Origin: an uncultured Candidatus Saccharibacteria bacterium
GTDB taxonomy: Bacteria > Patescibacteriota > Saccharimonadia > Saccharimonadales > Saccharimonadaceae
Direction: 5' to 3'
Assembly (NCBI GenBank): GCA_937935245.1
Contig: CALGXX010000017.1
Coordinates: 1 to 64,000 of the forward strand
DNA length: 64,000 nucleotides
The translations under genes and the position numbers were made by a program. This document shows, piece after piece, positions 18,078 through 26,951 of the stretch. The notes beneath the pieces were generated by a model. It made no database searches and had not been told where the DNA came from. It worked only from the letters and a program-made list of their open reading frames with translations. The stretch's first letter is position 1. Each line of letters starts with the position of its first letter.

Positions 18078-19705
18078 TGACATTATTTGAGAAAATTTTA
18101 GCGGCTCGAGGCTTGACTACGCGTGCGGCGCGTGAAGAATTTTTGCATCCGAATTACGCGTCAGTAAAGCACGATCCGTTTTTATTGCCAGATATGAGAA
18201 AAGCGGTGGATCGCCTGAAAAAGGCGCACGCTGAGGGTGAGAAAATTGTTATTTATGGCGATTATGATATTGACGGGCTGAGCGCGACGGCAATTTTACT
18301 GGATGCGTTTGGCAAGTTTGGCTTTAAGGAAGTTGATGCATTTATTCCGAATCGGTTTGTTGAGGGTTATGGAATGACGATAGGCGCCGTTGATAAGGTG
18401 CGAAATATGGGCGCGGATTTAATTGTCACGGTTGATACGGGAAGTTTGTGTCATGCGGAAATTGAATATGCGTCGAGTTTGGGGATTGATACGGTGGTGA
18501 CTGATCACCATAATGTTGCCGAGACTCCACCGCCGAGTGTTGCTGCGGTCAATCCGAAGTTTCCTGGTCATAAATATCCGTTCCGCGATTTGTGTGGTGC
18601 AGGTGTGGCGTTTAAATTGGTTCAGGCTTTGCAAACTGAACTGGACGGGCTGCCAGATGGTTACGAGAAGTGGCTATTGGATCTGGTGGCGCTGGGAACG
18701 GTTTGCGACATAGTTACGTTGGCGGATGAAAATAGGGCGAATGTCTATTGGGGCTTGGAGGTTTTGAAAAAGCAGAGGCGTCCTGGTTTGAAGGCATTGA
18801 TGTCGGTGGCGGGAATTGAGCCAGAGAAGGTTAATGCTAGGCATCTGGGGTTTGGTTTGGGCCCGCGAATGAACGCGGCGGGCAGATTGGAGACGGCGCA
18901 ATATGCTCTGGATATGCTGACGGCGAGTGACGGGCTGGAGGCGTTGGAGGCTAGCGAAAAGCTGGAAGAATTGAATATTAAGCGTCGCAGTATTCAGGAT
19001 GAGATTTTTGACGAGGCTTGCCAGCAGGCGGACAATATGACTGATGATCGAGTTTTGGTGGTGAATAGCGGCAATTGGAATCACGGAGTTATCGGTATTG
19101 TGGCGTCAAAGTTGGTTGAGAAATATAAGAAGCCGGTTTTTATAATTGGCGAGCGTGGCGATGAAGCTACGGGTTCGGCGCGAAGTTTTGGTGATTTCTC
19201 CGCAGCTGACGCGGTTCGCGCAGCTGACGACATCATTATTAAAGGTGGCGGTCATGGAGCGGCGGCTGGCGTGACGTTGGCGACTGAGAGAATTGACGAT
19301 TTTAGGCGACGAGTGAATGAGTTTTACGATTCGCTGCAATTAAAAAATCAGGAATTATATTTGTTGCCGAGGGCTGATGTTGAGATTGACGATTTTTCGG
19401 AAATTAATGAGGAGCTGATTGATAATTTGGCGAAGATGGAGCCGTTTGGCAATGGTAATGCGGAGCCTATATTGAAGATAACCAAAGCGACGGTTTTGAA
19501 TGTGAGGAGAATGGGTGCGGATGGGCAACACGTGAAATTGACCTTGCGCGATAAGAATGACGTTGCGCTGCAGATGCTGGCTTTTAATGCGCCAGAAGAA
19601 TTTTTCCGTGAAGTGGGCGACGAGGTGTCTGCTTGGTTCCAGCCGACCGTAAATGAGTGGCAGGGAATGAAGTCAGTTGAAGGGCGATTGTTGTATTTGG
19701 CTTAG
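18077..19705 (+). CDS. recJ: Single-stranded-DNA-specific exonuclease RecJ
   Basis: 542 aa, 5'-3' ssDNA exonuclease in repair and recombination. DHH motifs are clear: IYGDYDIDGLSA (about 58-69), VTVDTG, VTDHHN (about 141-146). The DHHA1 domain has KGGGHGAAAG near 390, and a C-terminal OB domain follows (EPFGNGNAEPIL). It lacks any long N- or C-terminal extension. It starts within the stop codon of the regulator gene. Confidence 0.94.
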   Translation: MTLFEKILAARGLTTRAAREEFLHPNYASVKHDPFLLPDMRKAVDRLKKAHAEGEKIVIYGDYDIDGLSATAILLDAFGKFGFKEVDAFIPNRFVEGYGMTIGAVDKVRNMGADLIVTVDTGSLCHAEIEYASSLGIDTVVTDHHNVAETPPPSVAAVNPKFPGHKYPFRDLCGAGVAFKLVQALQTELDGLPDGYEKWLLDLVALGTVCDIVTLADENRANVYWGLEVLKKQRRPGLKALMSVAGIEPEKVNARHLGFGLGPRMNAAGRLETAQYALDMLTASDGLEALEASEKLEELNIKRRSIQDEIFDEACQQADNMTDDRVLVVNSGNWNHGVIGIVASKLVEKYKKPVFIIGERGDEATGSARSFGDFSAADAVRAADDIIIKGGGHGAAAGVTLATERIDDFRRRVNEFYDSLQLKNQELYLLPRADVEIDDFSEINEELIDNLAKMEPFGNGNAEPILKITKATVLNVRRMGADGQHVKLTLRDKNDVALQMLAFNAPEEFFREVGDEVSAWFQPTVNEWQGMKSVEGRLLYLA

Positions 19706-19799
19706 GCGTAATAGTTGCGTTCCGTATAGAGTAAATGTATTATTAGAGTGTATTAATATTTTTGGGTGGAAGGAAGGATTTTTTGGGAGGTTTGGTAAT

Positions 19800-20336
19800 A
19801 TGGAGTTTTCTAATAGCGGCAGTGAAATTATATATCAGAAAGATACACATACTAGCCTGGGGAGGGTAGCGCTAAAGTTACTGACTAATTATCACGAAGA
19901 TACACGCTCGGAGCTGCCTGGCAAAGCCTTAGCGGATCTTAAAGAAGAGTATGATGACGTAGCGGGTAAACATAAGGAATTCGCTGAACATTTGAATGAA
20001 GCTTCTAGCTTGAGTTCTTTGGTAGCAACTGCTGGTCACTTAATTTCCCTAAAGGACGTAATGTATGAGATAAATAATGGCGTTCAATTGTCTTTATCCA
20101 GTGATGCGAATGGAGAAGTTCCTGGCGATTCGACTTTGCCAGAAAATATTCCTTGTGACCTTGCCAAAGTTAAAATTTCTGAAAATGATGATGGTACGTA
20201 TACTGCCAAGATCCCTGTTACAGAATACAGATTTGACTGTAATAGGCATATACGGGCTGATGTGACCACTTATACTATTACGTTTACTCCTGATGGTGAG
20301 GTATTAAATCTCACGTCAAAGAAGGTGAAGGGATAA
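19800..20336 (+). CDS. Unknown protein, 178 aa
   Basis: No family recognised. The ATG at 19800 follows GGGAGG; an in-frame start at 19677 lies inside recJ and is rejected. The first ~100 residues are helical and polar (DLKEEYDDVAGKHKEFAEHL). The rest looks beta-rich (KISENDDGTYTAKIPVTEYRF and TTYTITFTPDGEVLNL), as in a small sandwich domain. No signal peptide or membrane segment. It stands alone between recJ and rpsU. Confidence 0.65.
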   Translation: MEFSNSGSEIIYQKDTHTSLGRVALKLLTNYHEDTRSELPGKALADLKEEYDDVAGKHKEFAEHLNEASSLSSLVATAGHLISLKDVMYEINNGVQLSLSSDANGEVPGDSTLPENIPCDLAKVKISENDDGTYTAKIPVTEYRFDCNRHIRADVTTYTITFTPDGEVLNLTSKKVKG

Positions 20337-20379
20337 TCTAGTTGGCAAATACTTTCTTATCTGTTATAATGTTTGCAGT

Positions 20380-20595
20380 ATGGTACAAGTAACACGTAAA
20401 GATCAGAAGGAAGCGAACGAAAATATCATTCGTCGTTTCAACCGCAGGGTTTTGCAGAGCGGTGTTTTGGCTCGCGCTAAGAGCGTTATGCGTTTTGAAA
20501 AACCAATTTCAAAGACCGAGCGTCGTAAAAAAGCTATTATTCGCCGCGAGCGACGAGCTGAAAAAACGGCAAAAATGCGCCTAGGGGTGCGTTAA
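20380..20595 (+). CDS. rpsU: 30S ribosomal protein bS21
   Basis: 71 aa, highly basic. The core NENIIRRFNRRVLQSGVLARAK and a KAIIRRERRAEK tail fit bS21, which acts at the anti-Shine-Dalgarno end of 16S rRNA. TATAAT lies about 9 nt before the ATG, giving a very short or absent leader. Its stop overlaps the yqeY start (TAATG), and rpsU-yqeY is a common pair. Confidence 0.88.
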   Translation: MVQVTRKDQKEANENIIRRFNRRVLQSGVLARAKSVMRFEKPISKTERRKKAIIRRERRAEKTAKMRLGVR

Positions 20596-21053
20596 TGTCT
20601 GCGCTAAAAGAGCGCATTACTAGTGAAATGAAAGCCGCTCTATTGAGCGGCGATCGTTTTCGTGGTGATGTTTTGCGTAATCTAAAGGCAGCAATCTTAA
20701 ACGAAGAAGTTTCTTTGGGCAAGCGAGAAGACGGCTTGAGTGACGCTGAAGTTGAAAAAGTTATTGCTCGTGAGGTAAAAAAACGCGCTGAGAGTGCGGA
20801 ACTGTATCGTAATAATGACCGCGTAGAATTGGCAGAACCCGAAGAAAGGGAAGCGGAAATTCTGCGGGAATTTTTGCCGGAGCAACTTGACGAGGCGGAA
20901 ATCTCAAAGATTGTAGAAGAAGTTATTACGGGTATGGATGATGTCTCAATTCAGAAAATGGGACAAGTTATTGGCGCGGTAAAAAGTAAGGCTGGCAATG
21001 CCGCGGATGGCGCGTTGGTGGCAAAAATTGTTAAAGAAAAACTCACAAAATAG
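20595..21053 (+). CDS. yqeY: GatB/YqeY domain protein
   Basis: 152 aa. It matches YqeY: an N-terminal helical bundle (LKERITSEMKAALLSGD, VLRNLKAAIL) and the C-terminal GatB/YqeY tail domain (ILREFLPEQLDEAEI, then MGQVIGAVKSKAGNAADG). The tail resembles the tRNA-contacting part of amidotransferase GatB. The cellular role is poorly known. Coupled to rpsU upstream, and adk follows after 9 nt. Confidence 0.88.
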   Translation: MSALKERITSEMKAALLSGDRFRGDVLRNLKAAILNEEVSLGKREDGLSDAEVEKVIAREVKKRAESAELYRNNDRVELAEPEEREAEILREFLPEQLDEAEISKIVEEVITGMDDVSIQKMGQVIGAVKSKAGNAADGALVAKIVKEKLTK

Positions 21054-21062
21054 GAGGAAAAA

Positions 21063-21620
21063 ATGATTGTATTTTTTGGACCAGCTGGTGCTGGTAAGAG
21101 CGTGCAGGGTCAGATTTTAGCGGCGCGTCATGGTTGGCGTTGGCTTAGTGCCGGACAACTGTTGCGCGATACTCACGATGGCGAATTGATTCATCGTATG
21201 CAATCCGGCGAACTAGTGCCGATGGAAACCATCAACGGTTTGATGGGCGAGGCTCTTAATAAAGCTAAGGATATTAATGGCGTAATTCTGGACGGCTATC
21301 CAAGGCAATTAGAACAGGCTAAATGGCTGATTGAGTCGCGTTCACATCACGGAAAAGATGTTAAGTTGGTGATTGTTCTGGAAGTTCCGCGCGATGAAAT
21401 TCTGGAGCGTTTGAGGGTTCGCGGCCGAGTTGACGACACGCCTGAAGCAATCGACAAACGACTAAGTATTTATCGAGGTGAAATTTACCCGATGCTGAAC
21501 TATTTGAATGACAATGGAGTTCCAATTGTGCATATGAGCGGCGTTGGAACTGTTGGTCAAGTTCATGATGAAATTGAGAAAGAGCTGGTCAGTCGCGGCA
21601 TCGTTGAGGGTGTAAAATGA
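21063..21620 (+). CDS. adk: Adenylate kinase, short form
   Basis: 185 aa, interconverts AMP+ATP and 2 ADP. Walker A GPAGAGKS at 6-13, AMP-binding LDGYPRQ near 77, and LRVRGRVDDTPEAIDKRL, where the long LID domain of E. coli Adk is absent and replaced by a short turn. Short forms occur in several bacteria. AGGAGG precedes the ATG. The stop overlaps the map start by ATGA. adk-map adjacency is standard, though the rest of the spc-type ribosomal operon is not here. Confidence 0.92.
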   Translation: MIVFFGPAGAGKSVQGQILAARHGWRWLSAGQLLRDTHDGELIHRMQSGELVPMETINGLMGEALNKAKDINGVILDGYPRQLEQAKWLIESRSHHGKDVKLVIVLEVPRDEILERLRVRGRVDDTPEAIDKRLSIYRGEIYPMLNYLNDNGVPIVHMSGVGTVGQVHDEIEKELVSRGIVEGVK

Positions 21621-22384
21621 GTCAATTGATTACCGGAGAAAAAACGCCGCAACAGATGAAAGATATGCGCGAGTGCGGCAAAATGCTTGCGACAATTTAT
21701 GATGAATTGAAAAAATCTGTAACGGCTGGAATGAGTGAACTGGACGCTAATGATTTTGTAGCCAAGCGAATTAAAGATTTTGGCGCAGAAGCGACTTATC
21801 TTACGGATGAAGTGAAGTTCCCGGGAGTGATTTGTATATCGACGAACGAACAATTGGTGCATTCTTTCCCGACCGAATATGTTTTTGAAAAGGGCGACGT
21901 GGTCAGCTTCGATTTGGTGATTGGCTATCGTGGAATGAAAACGGATAGCGCTTTTACTATGGTCGTTGATGAAGAGCCTAAGGGTGCGAAGAAACATTTG
22001 TTGCACGCAACTGAACAGAGTTTATATGCGGGAATTGATGCAATAACTGGCGACGGAACGCGAGTTGGCGATATTTCAGCGGGAGTGGAAGCTGTACTGA
22101 AGAAGGCCAAACTTGGTATAATCCGTGAATTGGTTGGTCATGGCGTGGGGCTGAGTATGCATATGGAGCCAGAAATTCCGAATTACGGCAGGCGAGGAAC
22201 TGGTCCGATGTTGCACGCTGGCGATACAATTGCAATTGAACCGATGGCGAGCTTGGGCGGTGAGAAAATTATCACCGACAGCGACGGCTGGACAATTAGT
22301 ATGAAAGACGGCAGTCTGGGTGCGCATTTTGAGCATACGGTATTGATTACCGAAACTGGCGCTGAAATTCTGACGAAGCTTTAA
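21617..22384 (+). CDS. map: Methionine aminopeptidase, type I
   Basis: 255 aa, removes N-terminal Met after deformylation. Metal-site residues are visible in order: SFDLVIGYRGMKTDSAFT (two Asp), ELVGHGVGLSMHMEPEIPN (His), AIEPM (Glu) and the last Glu in FEHTVLIT. Pita-bread fold, standard length, no N-terminal SH3-type extension. Together with def and fmt in this window it completes the N-terminal Met cycle. Confidence 0.94.
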   Translation: MSQLITGEKTPQQMKDMRECGKMLATIYDELKKSVTAGMSELDANDFVAKRIKDFGAEATYLTDEVKFPGVICISTNEQLVHSFPTEYVFEKGDVVSFDLVIGYRGMKTDSAFTMVVDEEPKGAKKHLLHATEQSLYAGIDAITGDGTRVGDISAGVEAVLKKAKLGIIRELVGHGVGLSMHMEPEIPNYGRRGTGPMLHAGDTIAIEPMASLGGEKIITDSDGWTISMKDGSLGAHFEHTVLITETGAEILTKL

Positions 22385-22387
22385 TTA

Positions 22388-23014
22388 TTAATCTGAATCT
22401 AGCGATTCGTTATCGAAATCTATCTCGGCGACTATATATCGGGGTTTGGTGGTAAGATCACCGCTACCCCATCCGCCGGCATAACTCGTTATGCCATGCT
22501 CGGCTTGCCAATCTAGATATGTTTTTTGACTACATCTTAAATCGTCCATCTTTTTGCGCATCTGTTTTTGCTCGATTCCGTCATTATATACTTCAATGTA
22601 GAAAAATACTTTATTTTTGCCACACTCTCTGTATCCAATATTATTTTTTAGCGAAGTGTCCTTTGTTGGACCATTTTTTAGGGTATTTAATAAGTTGTCT
22701 GGAAGGTAATTGGCCTGATGCATAGCACGACCAATACCGCCGCCGTCAAACACTCTTACGCCTGAATCAGTATATCCTCCACCAGGACTATCATAGAATC
22801 CAAGCGGTTTATAATTTCTTAAAGGAACTTTATTTCCACCGGCTACGTATGACTTAAAAGCAGTTTCGACTTGATGCAATGTCTCTTTTGCGGCCGCGTC
22901 ATACGCGTTCTCTCTGAACTTAGAATATGACATGGTGGCAATTCCCGTAAGAATACCGATAACGCAAATGCCTATAATAAGCTCGACAAGAGTAAAACCG
23001 TTTATGTTTTTCAT
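22388..23014 (-). CDS. Type IV pilin-like protein
   Basis: About 208 aa. Residues 1-10 are MKNINGFTLV, a short positive leader then the prepilin peptidase site G/FTLVELIIG with the conserved Glu at +5. A hydrophobic alpha-1 helix (GICVIGILTGIATMSY) and an extracellular domain follow. Cysteines (RECGKN and DLRCSQK) may form the D-loop disulfide. ATG 23014 is chosen because the pilin leader starts there; a minus-strand TACAAT lies 9 nt upstream. No pilus assembly genes are nearby. Saccharibacteria use type IV pili for host contact and twitching, so this may be one of several pilins. Confidence 0.85.
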   Translation of the reverse strand: MKNINGFTLVELIIGICVIGILTGIATMSYSKFRENAYDAAAKETLHQVETAFKSYVAGGNKVPLRNYKPLGFYDSPGGGYTDSGVRVFDGGGIGRAMHQANYLPDNLLNTLKNGPTKDTSLKNNIGYRECGKNKVFFYIEVYNDGIEQKQMRKKMDDLRCSQKTYLDWQAEHGITSYAGGWGSGDLTTKPRYIVAEIDFDNESLDSD

Positions 23015-23102
23015 TGTGAGGATATTGTAGCAGAAATATTTTTTGGCAGCAACAAGGTAATTCACTTGCCAAATTATAGACATAACCTGTATAATAGAGC
23101 TT

Positions 23103-24329
23103 ATGCAGGAGCAATCTCGATATGTGGTAGGAATTGATATTGGCACGAAAAACGTGCGCTGTGTCGTTGGCTATATTGACACAGAAAATGGTGCGCCAAA
23201 AATTGTTGGCGTCGGTGAAGCGTCGAATAGTGGAATGCGAAAGGGAACTGTGACGAATTTGAGTGGTCCAGCTGAAGCTATTGATAAGGCTCTGGAGCCC
23301 GCTGAACGAATGAGCGGTCATCAGATTAACGCAGCCACATTGAGCATTAACGGATCTCATTTACTAAGCACAAAAGCCGACGGAATGATTACTGTTGGAA
23401 CCATTAATAATGAAGTTACTCATGATGATATATTGAGGCTGGAAGAAGTTGCTACGACTGGAAAAGTGCCACAGAATAGAGAGATTTTAGATATTATTGC
23501 GCACGCGTATAGGTTGGATGGCCAGGACAATATTAAAGATCCAATTGGTATGACTGGCGCGCGTTTGGAAATTAGGGCGAATGTTGTGTCTGGTTTGGTT
23601 CCACACATTACTAATTTGCAGAAGTCTGCGGAAATGGCTAAGGTTGAGGCTGTATCTGTTGTTCCGTCGGTTTTGGCGGCAGCTCAATCCGTTCTTACAG
23701 AAAGTCAGCGTGAAAATGGCGTTGCGGTTATTGATTTTGGTGCAGCAACTACAGGAATTGCCATTTACGAAGAGGGCGATTTGCAACATCTGGCGGTTAT
23801 CCCAATGGGCGGTCAGAATGTAACGAACGATTTGGCTATTGGACTCAGGACGGATCCGGAAATTGCGGAAGTTGTGAAATTGGCGCATGCGAGATTTGGC
23901 GGCGACGTTTTGGGTGAAGTTGAAACGAAGGTTGAAAAGCAGACGTATAAGTTTAACCAAGAAGAAATTGACGAGATTGTTCAAGCGCGATATGAAGAGA
24001 TTTTTGAAGCAATTGCTAAAGAACTGAAGCGAGCTGGACGATTAGGAAAGCTACCGAGCGGTGTTGTGTTGGTTGGCGGTGCGGCGAAAGTCAAGGGTAT
24101 GGTGGAGTTTACGAAAGATCAATTGAGTGTGGCGGCACGCTTGGGTGTTCCGGCTGGCTATAGCGGAGTTAGCGATGAAGTGAAAGGCGCGGAGTTTTCA
24201 GCTGCGGTTGGTCTGATGTTGATCGACTCTATGGGTATTTCGCAGCAGATAAAACCGATAGTTGGCGCAAATGATGTCACTAAAAAAGCTGGCGGTTTAC
24301 TCAAAAATATTTTCGCTAGATTTAAATAA
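23103..24329 (+). CDS. ftsA: Cell division protein FtsA
   Basis: 408 aa, actin-fold ATPase tethering FtsZ to the membrane. GIDIGTKNVRC (phosphate 1), the SHS2-type 1C region, VIDFGAATTGIAI (phosphate 2) and VLVGGAAKVKG (adenosine motif) are all in place. The C-terminus GGLLKNIFARFK is the amphipathic membrane helix. A TATAAT sits 7 nt before the ATG (leaderless). ftsZ follows after 37 nt. Confidence 0.95.
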   Translation: MQEQSRYVVGIDIGTKNVRCVVGYIDTENGAPKIVGVGEASNSGMRKGTVTNLSGPAEAIDKALEPAERMSGHQINAATLSINGSHLLSTKADGMITVGTINNEVTHDDILRLEEVATTGKVPQNREILDIIAHAYRLDGQDNIKDPIGMTGARLEIRANVVSGLVPHITNLQKSAEMAKVEAVSVVPSVLAAAQSVLTESQRENGVAVIDFGAATTGIAIYEEGDLQHLAVIPMGGQNVTNDLAIGLRTDPEIAEVVKLAHARFGGDVLGEVETKVEKQTYKFNQEEIDEIVQARYEEIFEAIAKELKRAGRLGKLPSGVVLVGGAAKVKGMVEFTKDQLSVAARLGVPAGYSGVSDEVKGAEFSAAVGLMLIDSMGISQQIKPIVGANDVTKKAGGLLKNIFARFK

Positions 24330-24366
24330 ATGATATACTTTATGTAAGGATTAAGAGAGGGAATAT

Positions 24367-25560
24367 ATGCCGCAAATACAACCAAGTGAAGTTCAAACAT
24401 TTGCCAGCATAAAAGTCGTCGGTGTCGGCGGTGCTGGTGGTTCAGCTATTAACCGAATGAAAGATGCTGGTCTAACTGGCGTTCAGTTCATTGCTATGAA
24501 TACGGATGCCCAGGCGTTGCATAATTCGAAGGCTGACATAAAAATTCATCTTGGTCGTGATGCAACTAATGGCTTGGGTGCCGGTGCCGACCCTACCGTC
24601 GGCGAGGCTGCAGCTAATGAATCTCGCGACGAAATCAGGGAAGCGCTAGAAGGCGCGGATATGGTGTTTGTGACAATTGGTGCTGGTGGTGGAACTGGTT
24701 CTGGTGCTGGTTATGTTGTGGCAGAAGTGGCACGTGAACTAGGCATTTTGGTAGTTGGCGTGGCAACTCGACCGTTTAGCTTTGAAGGCGAGAAGCGTCG
24801 AGTAAATGCAGACTGGGCAATCTCTCACTTGGGTCGTGAAGTTGATACTTTGATTACGATTCCAAATGACAGATTATTGCAGACGATTGATCGCCGAACG
24901 CCGCTACTGGAAACGTTTAAGATTGCCGATGATGTTTTGAGGCAGGGTGTTCAAGGTATTTCTGAACTGATTACTGAGCACGGTTTGATTAACCTTGACT
25001 TTGCTGACGTTAAGGCGATTATGAGCAATGCTGGTTCAGCATTGATGGGAATTGGGCGAGCGAGTGGTGACGACCGAGCGGTTCAGGCGGCACAGCAGGC
25101 TATTGAAAGTCCGTTGATTGAGGTGTCGATTGATGGCGCCAAGGGTGTGTTATTCAATGTAACTGGTGGCTATGACATGAGTATGGCGGAAATTCAGGAA
25201 GCCGCAGAAATTATTACTAGTGCTGTTAGTCCAAATGCCAACATTATTTTTGGTGCGACCTTGAAGCCAGAAATGGAAGACGAGCTGGTTATTACGGTGA
25301 TTGCGACAGGATTTGATAGCGATACATTCCGCCAGCAGGAAGTTAGTTTGACTGTAGGCGACGACACGAAACCTGCCGAAACAGAAGTTGATGACGAAAT
25401 GGTTAAAAATATTGACCTAGAGTTGGACAAGGAAGAATCTGCCGAAAGTTTTTCGACTGAGCCAGAAACTAATATTTGGGAAAATCCAACCGTTGAAGCT
25501 GACGATGATGAGGATGATACGCCGGCATTTCTGAGGCGACGAAAGAAGAACAAGGAGTAG
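24367..25560 (+). CDS. ftsZ: Cell division protein FtsZ
   Basis: 397 aa, tubulin-like GTPase of the Z ring. VVGVGGAGGSAINRM (N-terminal loop), the tubulin signature GAGGGTGSGAGYVVAE, and the T7 loop NLDFADVKAIM are present. After an acidic linker the C-terminal peptide TPAFLRRRKK, which binds FtsA, is kept. GAGAGGG precedes the ATG. The ftsA-ftsZ pair stands without any mur or ddl genes around it. Confidence 0.97.
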   Translation: MPQIQPSEVQTFASIKVVGVGGAGGSAINRMKDAGLTGVQFIAMNTDAQALHNSKADIKIHLGRDATNGLGAGADPTVGEAAANESRDEIREALEGADMVFVTIGAGGGTGSGAGYVVAEVARELGILVVGVATRPFSFEGEKRRVNADWAISHLGREVDTLITIPNDRLLQTIDRRTPLLETFKIADDVLRQGVQGISELITEHGLINLDFADVKAIMSNAGSALMGIGRASGDDRAVQAAQQAIESPLIEVSIDGAKGVLFNVTGGYDMSMAEIQEAAEIITSAVSPNANIIFGATLKPEMEDELVITVIATGFDSDTFRQQEVSLTVGDDTKPAETEVDDEMVKNIDLELDKEESAESFSTEPETNIWENPTVEADDDEDDTPAFLRRRKKNKE

Positions 25561-25565
25561 ATAAA

Positions 25566-26021
25566 ATGGTGTTTAATATCGGCAATAGCCGCGTTATTGA
25601 ATCACGCGAAGTTTCTGACGGTGCCGCAATTCGACGTCGCAGAGAAACTCCAGATGGCAAGCGATTTACTACGTATGAGCGAGTTGAAAAACCGAATCTA
25701 GCGGTGATAAAGAAAAATGGCGATCGTGAGCTGTTTGACCGAGTGAAATTGGCGAATTCTACGCGTCGTTCGGTCGGAAAATTCTTTAAGTCTGACGAGG
25801 AAGTCGATAATATCATTACGGCGGTTGAAGATTCTTTATACGCGCTGGGCGAATCGGAAGTTACGTCAAAACAGATTGGCGATCAAGTTTTGGACGAGCT
25901 AGAAAAACGTAACGAAGTGGCGTATGTTCGTTTTGCCAGTGTTTTTTATGAGTTTAAGACGCTGGATGATTTTGTAGAGATTTTAGCAAAGCGACGCAGT
26001 AAGGGCGAGCGGGAATTGTAA
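25566..26021 (+). CDS. nrdR: NrdR-like repressor without zinc-ribbon cysteines
   Basis: 151 aa. NrdR represses ribonucleotide reductase genes and binds DNA through an N-terminal four-Cys zinc ribbon, followed by an ATP-cone. Here the post-ribbon core GAAIRRRRETPDGKRFTTYER and the whole ATP-cone (from about residue 46, VIKKNGDRELFDRVKL) are conserved. Yet the usual MKCPxC start is MVFNIGNS, the second CxxC is TPDG, and the protein contains no cysteine at all. It starts 5 nt after ftsZ, with AAGGAG inside the ftsZ end, so it is translated from the fts operon. Either the ribbon fold persists without metal or DNA binding has changed. Confidence 0.85.
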   Translation: MVFNIGNSRVIESREVSDGAAIRRRRETPDGKRFTTYERVEKPNLAVIKKNGDRELFDRVKLANSTRRSVGKFFKSDEEVDNIITAVEDSLYALGESEVTSKQIGDQVLDELEKRNEVAYVRFASVFYEFKTLDDFVEILAKRRSKGEREL

Positions 26022-26278
26022 TGCGAGTAGTTGTGATTTATCGTTCGGAAAGCGATTATGCGCGCCAAGTCTCAGACTTTTTGCGTGATTTTAGCCGACA
26101 AACTGGTCAGGTTTTAGAGGAGATGAGTCCTGATTCTGCAGAAGGCAACAATTTTTGCGAAGTGTATGACATTGTGGAGTATCCAACAATTATCGCGCTG
26201 AGTGACAGTGGTCAATTACAGAACCTTTGGCGTGGTCTGCCGCTACCAACAATTAGTGAAGTGAGTTTTTATGTTTAA
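26021..26278 (+). CDS. Small thioredoxin-fold protein without CxxC
   Basis: 85 aa. VVVIYRSESDYARQVSDFL (beta-alpha) and YDIVEYPTIIALSDSGQL (the cis-Pro loop VEYPT) match a thioredoxin fold. The active-site CxxC position is SESD; the only cysteine is in NNFCEV. It is therefore probably not a classic redox enzyme. It overlaps nrdR (TAATG) upstream and VKOR by 8 nt downstream, so all three are coupled. Confidence 0.65.
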   Translation: MRVVVIYRSESDYARQVSDFLRDFSRQTGQVLEEMSPDSAEGNNFCEVYDIVEYPTIIALSDSGQLQNLWRGLPLPTISEVSFYV

Positions 26279-26879
26279 TAAAATCAGAAACTGGCTGTTC
26301 CACGAAGACTCGAAAAAGCAAAATTTGGCGGCGTTTATAATGCTTCTCGGTAGTGGATTGGGATTATTGGCGTCATTCGTATTATCTATTGAAGCCTTAG
26401 AACTAGCAAAAAACTCTCATGCTGTATTAAGCTGCGATTTTAGCTCGGCCCTGAGCTGTTCGGCGGTGGCTAATCATTGGTCGGCGGCTATTTTAGGATT
26501 TCCAAACAGTTTCATCGGTGTGATGACTTTGCCTGTTATGGTAACAATTGCAGTGGCGTTGTTGGCGGGAGCAAAGTTCCCGAAGTGGTTTATGCAGGCG
26601 GCGCAGGCTGGCGCTATCATCGGAATGATATTTGCTATTTGGATGTTTTATATGAGCTACGTCGAAATTGGTGTGCTTTGTCCGTGGTGTTTGACTTTAG
26701 ATCTTGGAATGCTGATGATTATGTTCGGTTTGACACGCTATAATGTTTTGCAAAAAAATATCTCTTGTCGATGTATGCAGAAGGTTGTTGGTGGCGGATA
26801 TGATGCGCTTGTTGTGGTGTCGCTGGTCGTCGCGGTAATTGTCGCGATAATCGCCAAATTTGGCAGTCAATTGTTCTAG
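26271..26879 (+). CDS. Vitamin K epoxide reductase (VKOR) family protein
   Basis: 202 aa, membrane quinone-linked enzyme that reoxidises a thioredoxin-like disulfide donor. The VKOR cysteines are present: CDFSSALSC (residues 55 and 63) in the outer loop and CPWC at 137-140. About five membrane helices are seen, including a C-terminal one (VVVSLVVAVIVAIIA). The family replaces DsbB in many Actinobacteria and CPR. No thioredoxin domain is fused, so its partner may be encoded elsewhere; the overlapping upstream Trx-fold gene lacks the CxxC. Confidence 0.85.
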   Translation: MFNKIRNWLFHEDSKKQNLAAFIMLLGSGLGLLASFVLSIEALELAKNSHAVLSCDFSSALSCSAVANHWSAAILGFPNSFIGVMTLPVMVTIAVALLAGAKFPKWFMQAAQAGAIIGMIFAIWMFYMSYVEIGVLCPWCLTLDLGMLMIMFGLTRYNVLQKNISCRCMQKVVGGGYDALVVVSLVVAVIVAIIAKFGSQLF

Positions 26880-26951
26880 TTTTGCTTGCTTTATGCAAAG
26901 TGCTTATGGTATATTTATGATGTATATTTATGCTCAATCTATACCACCACT

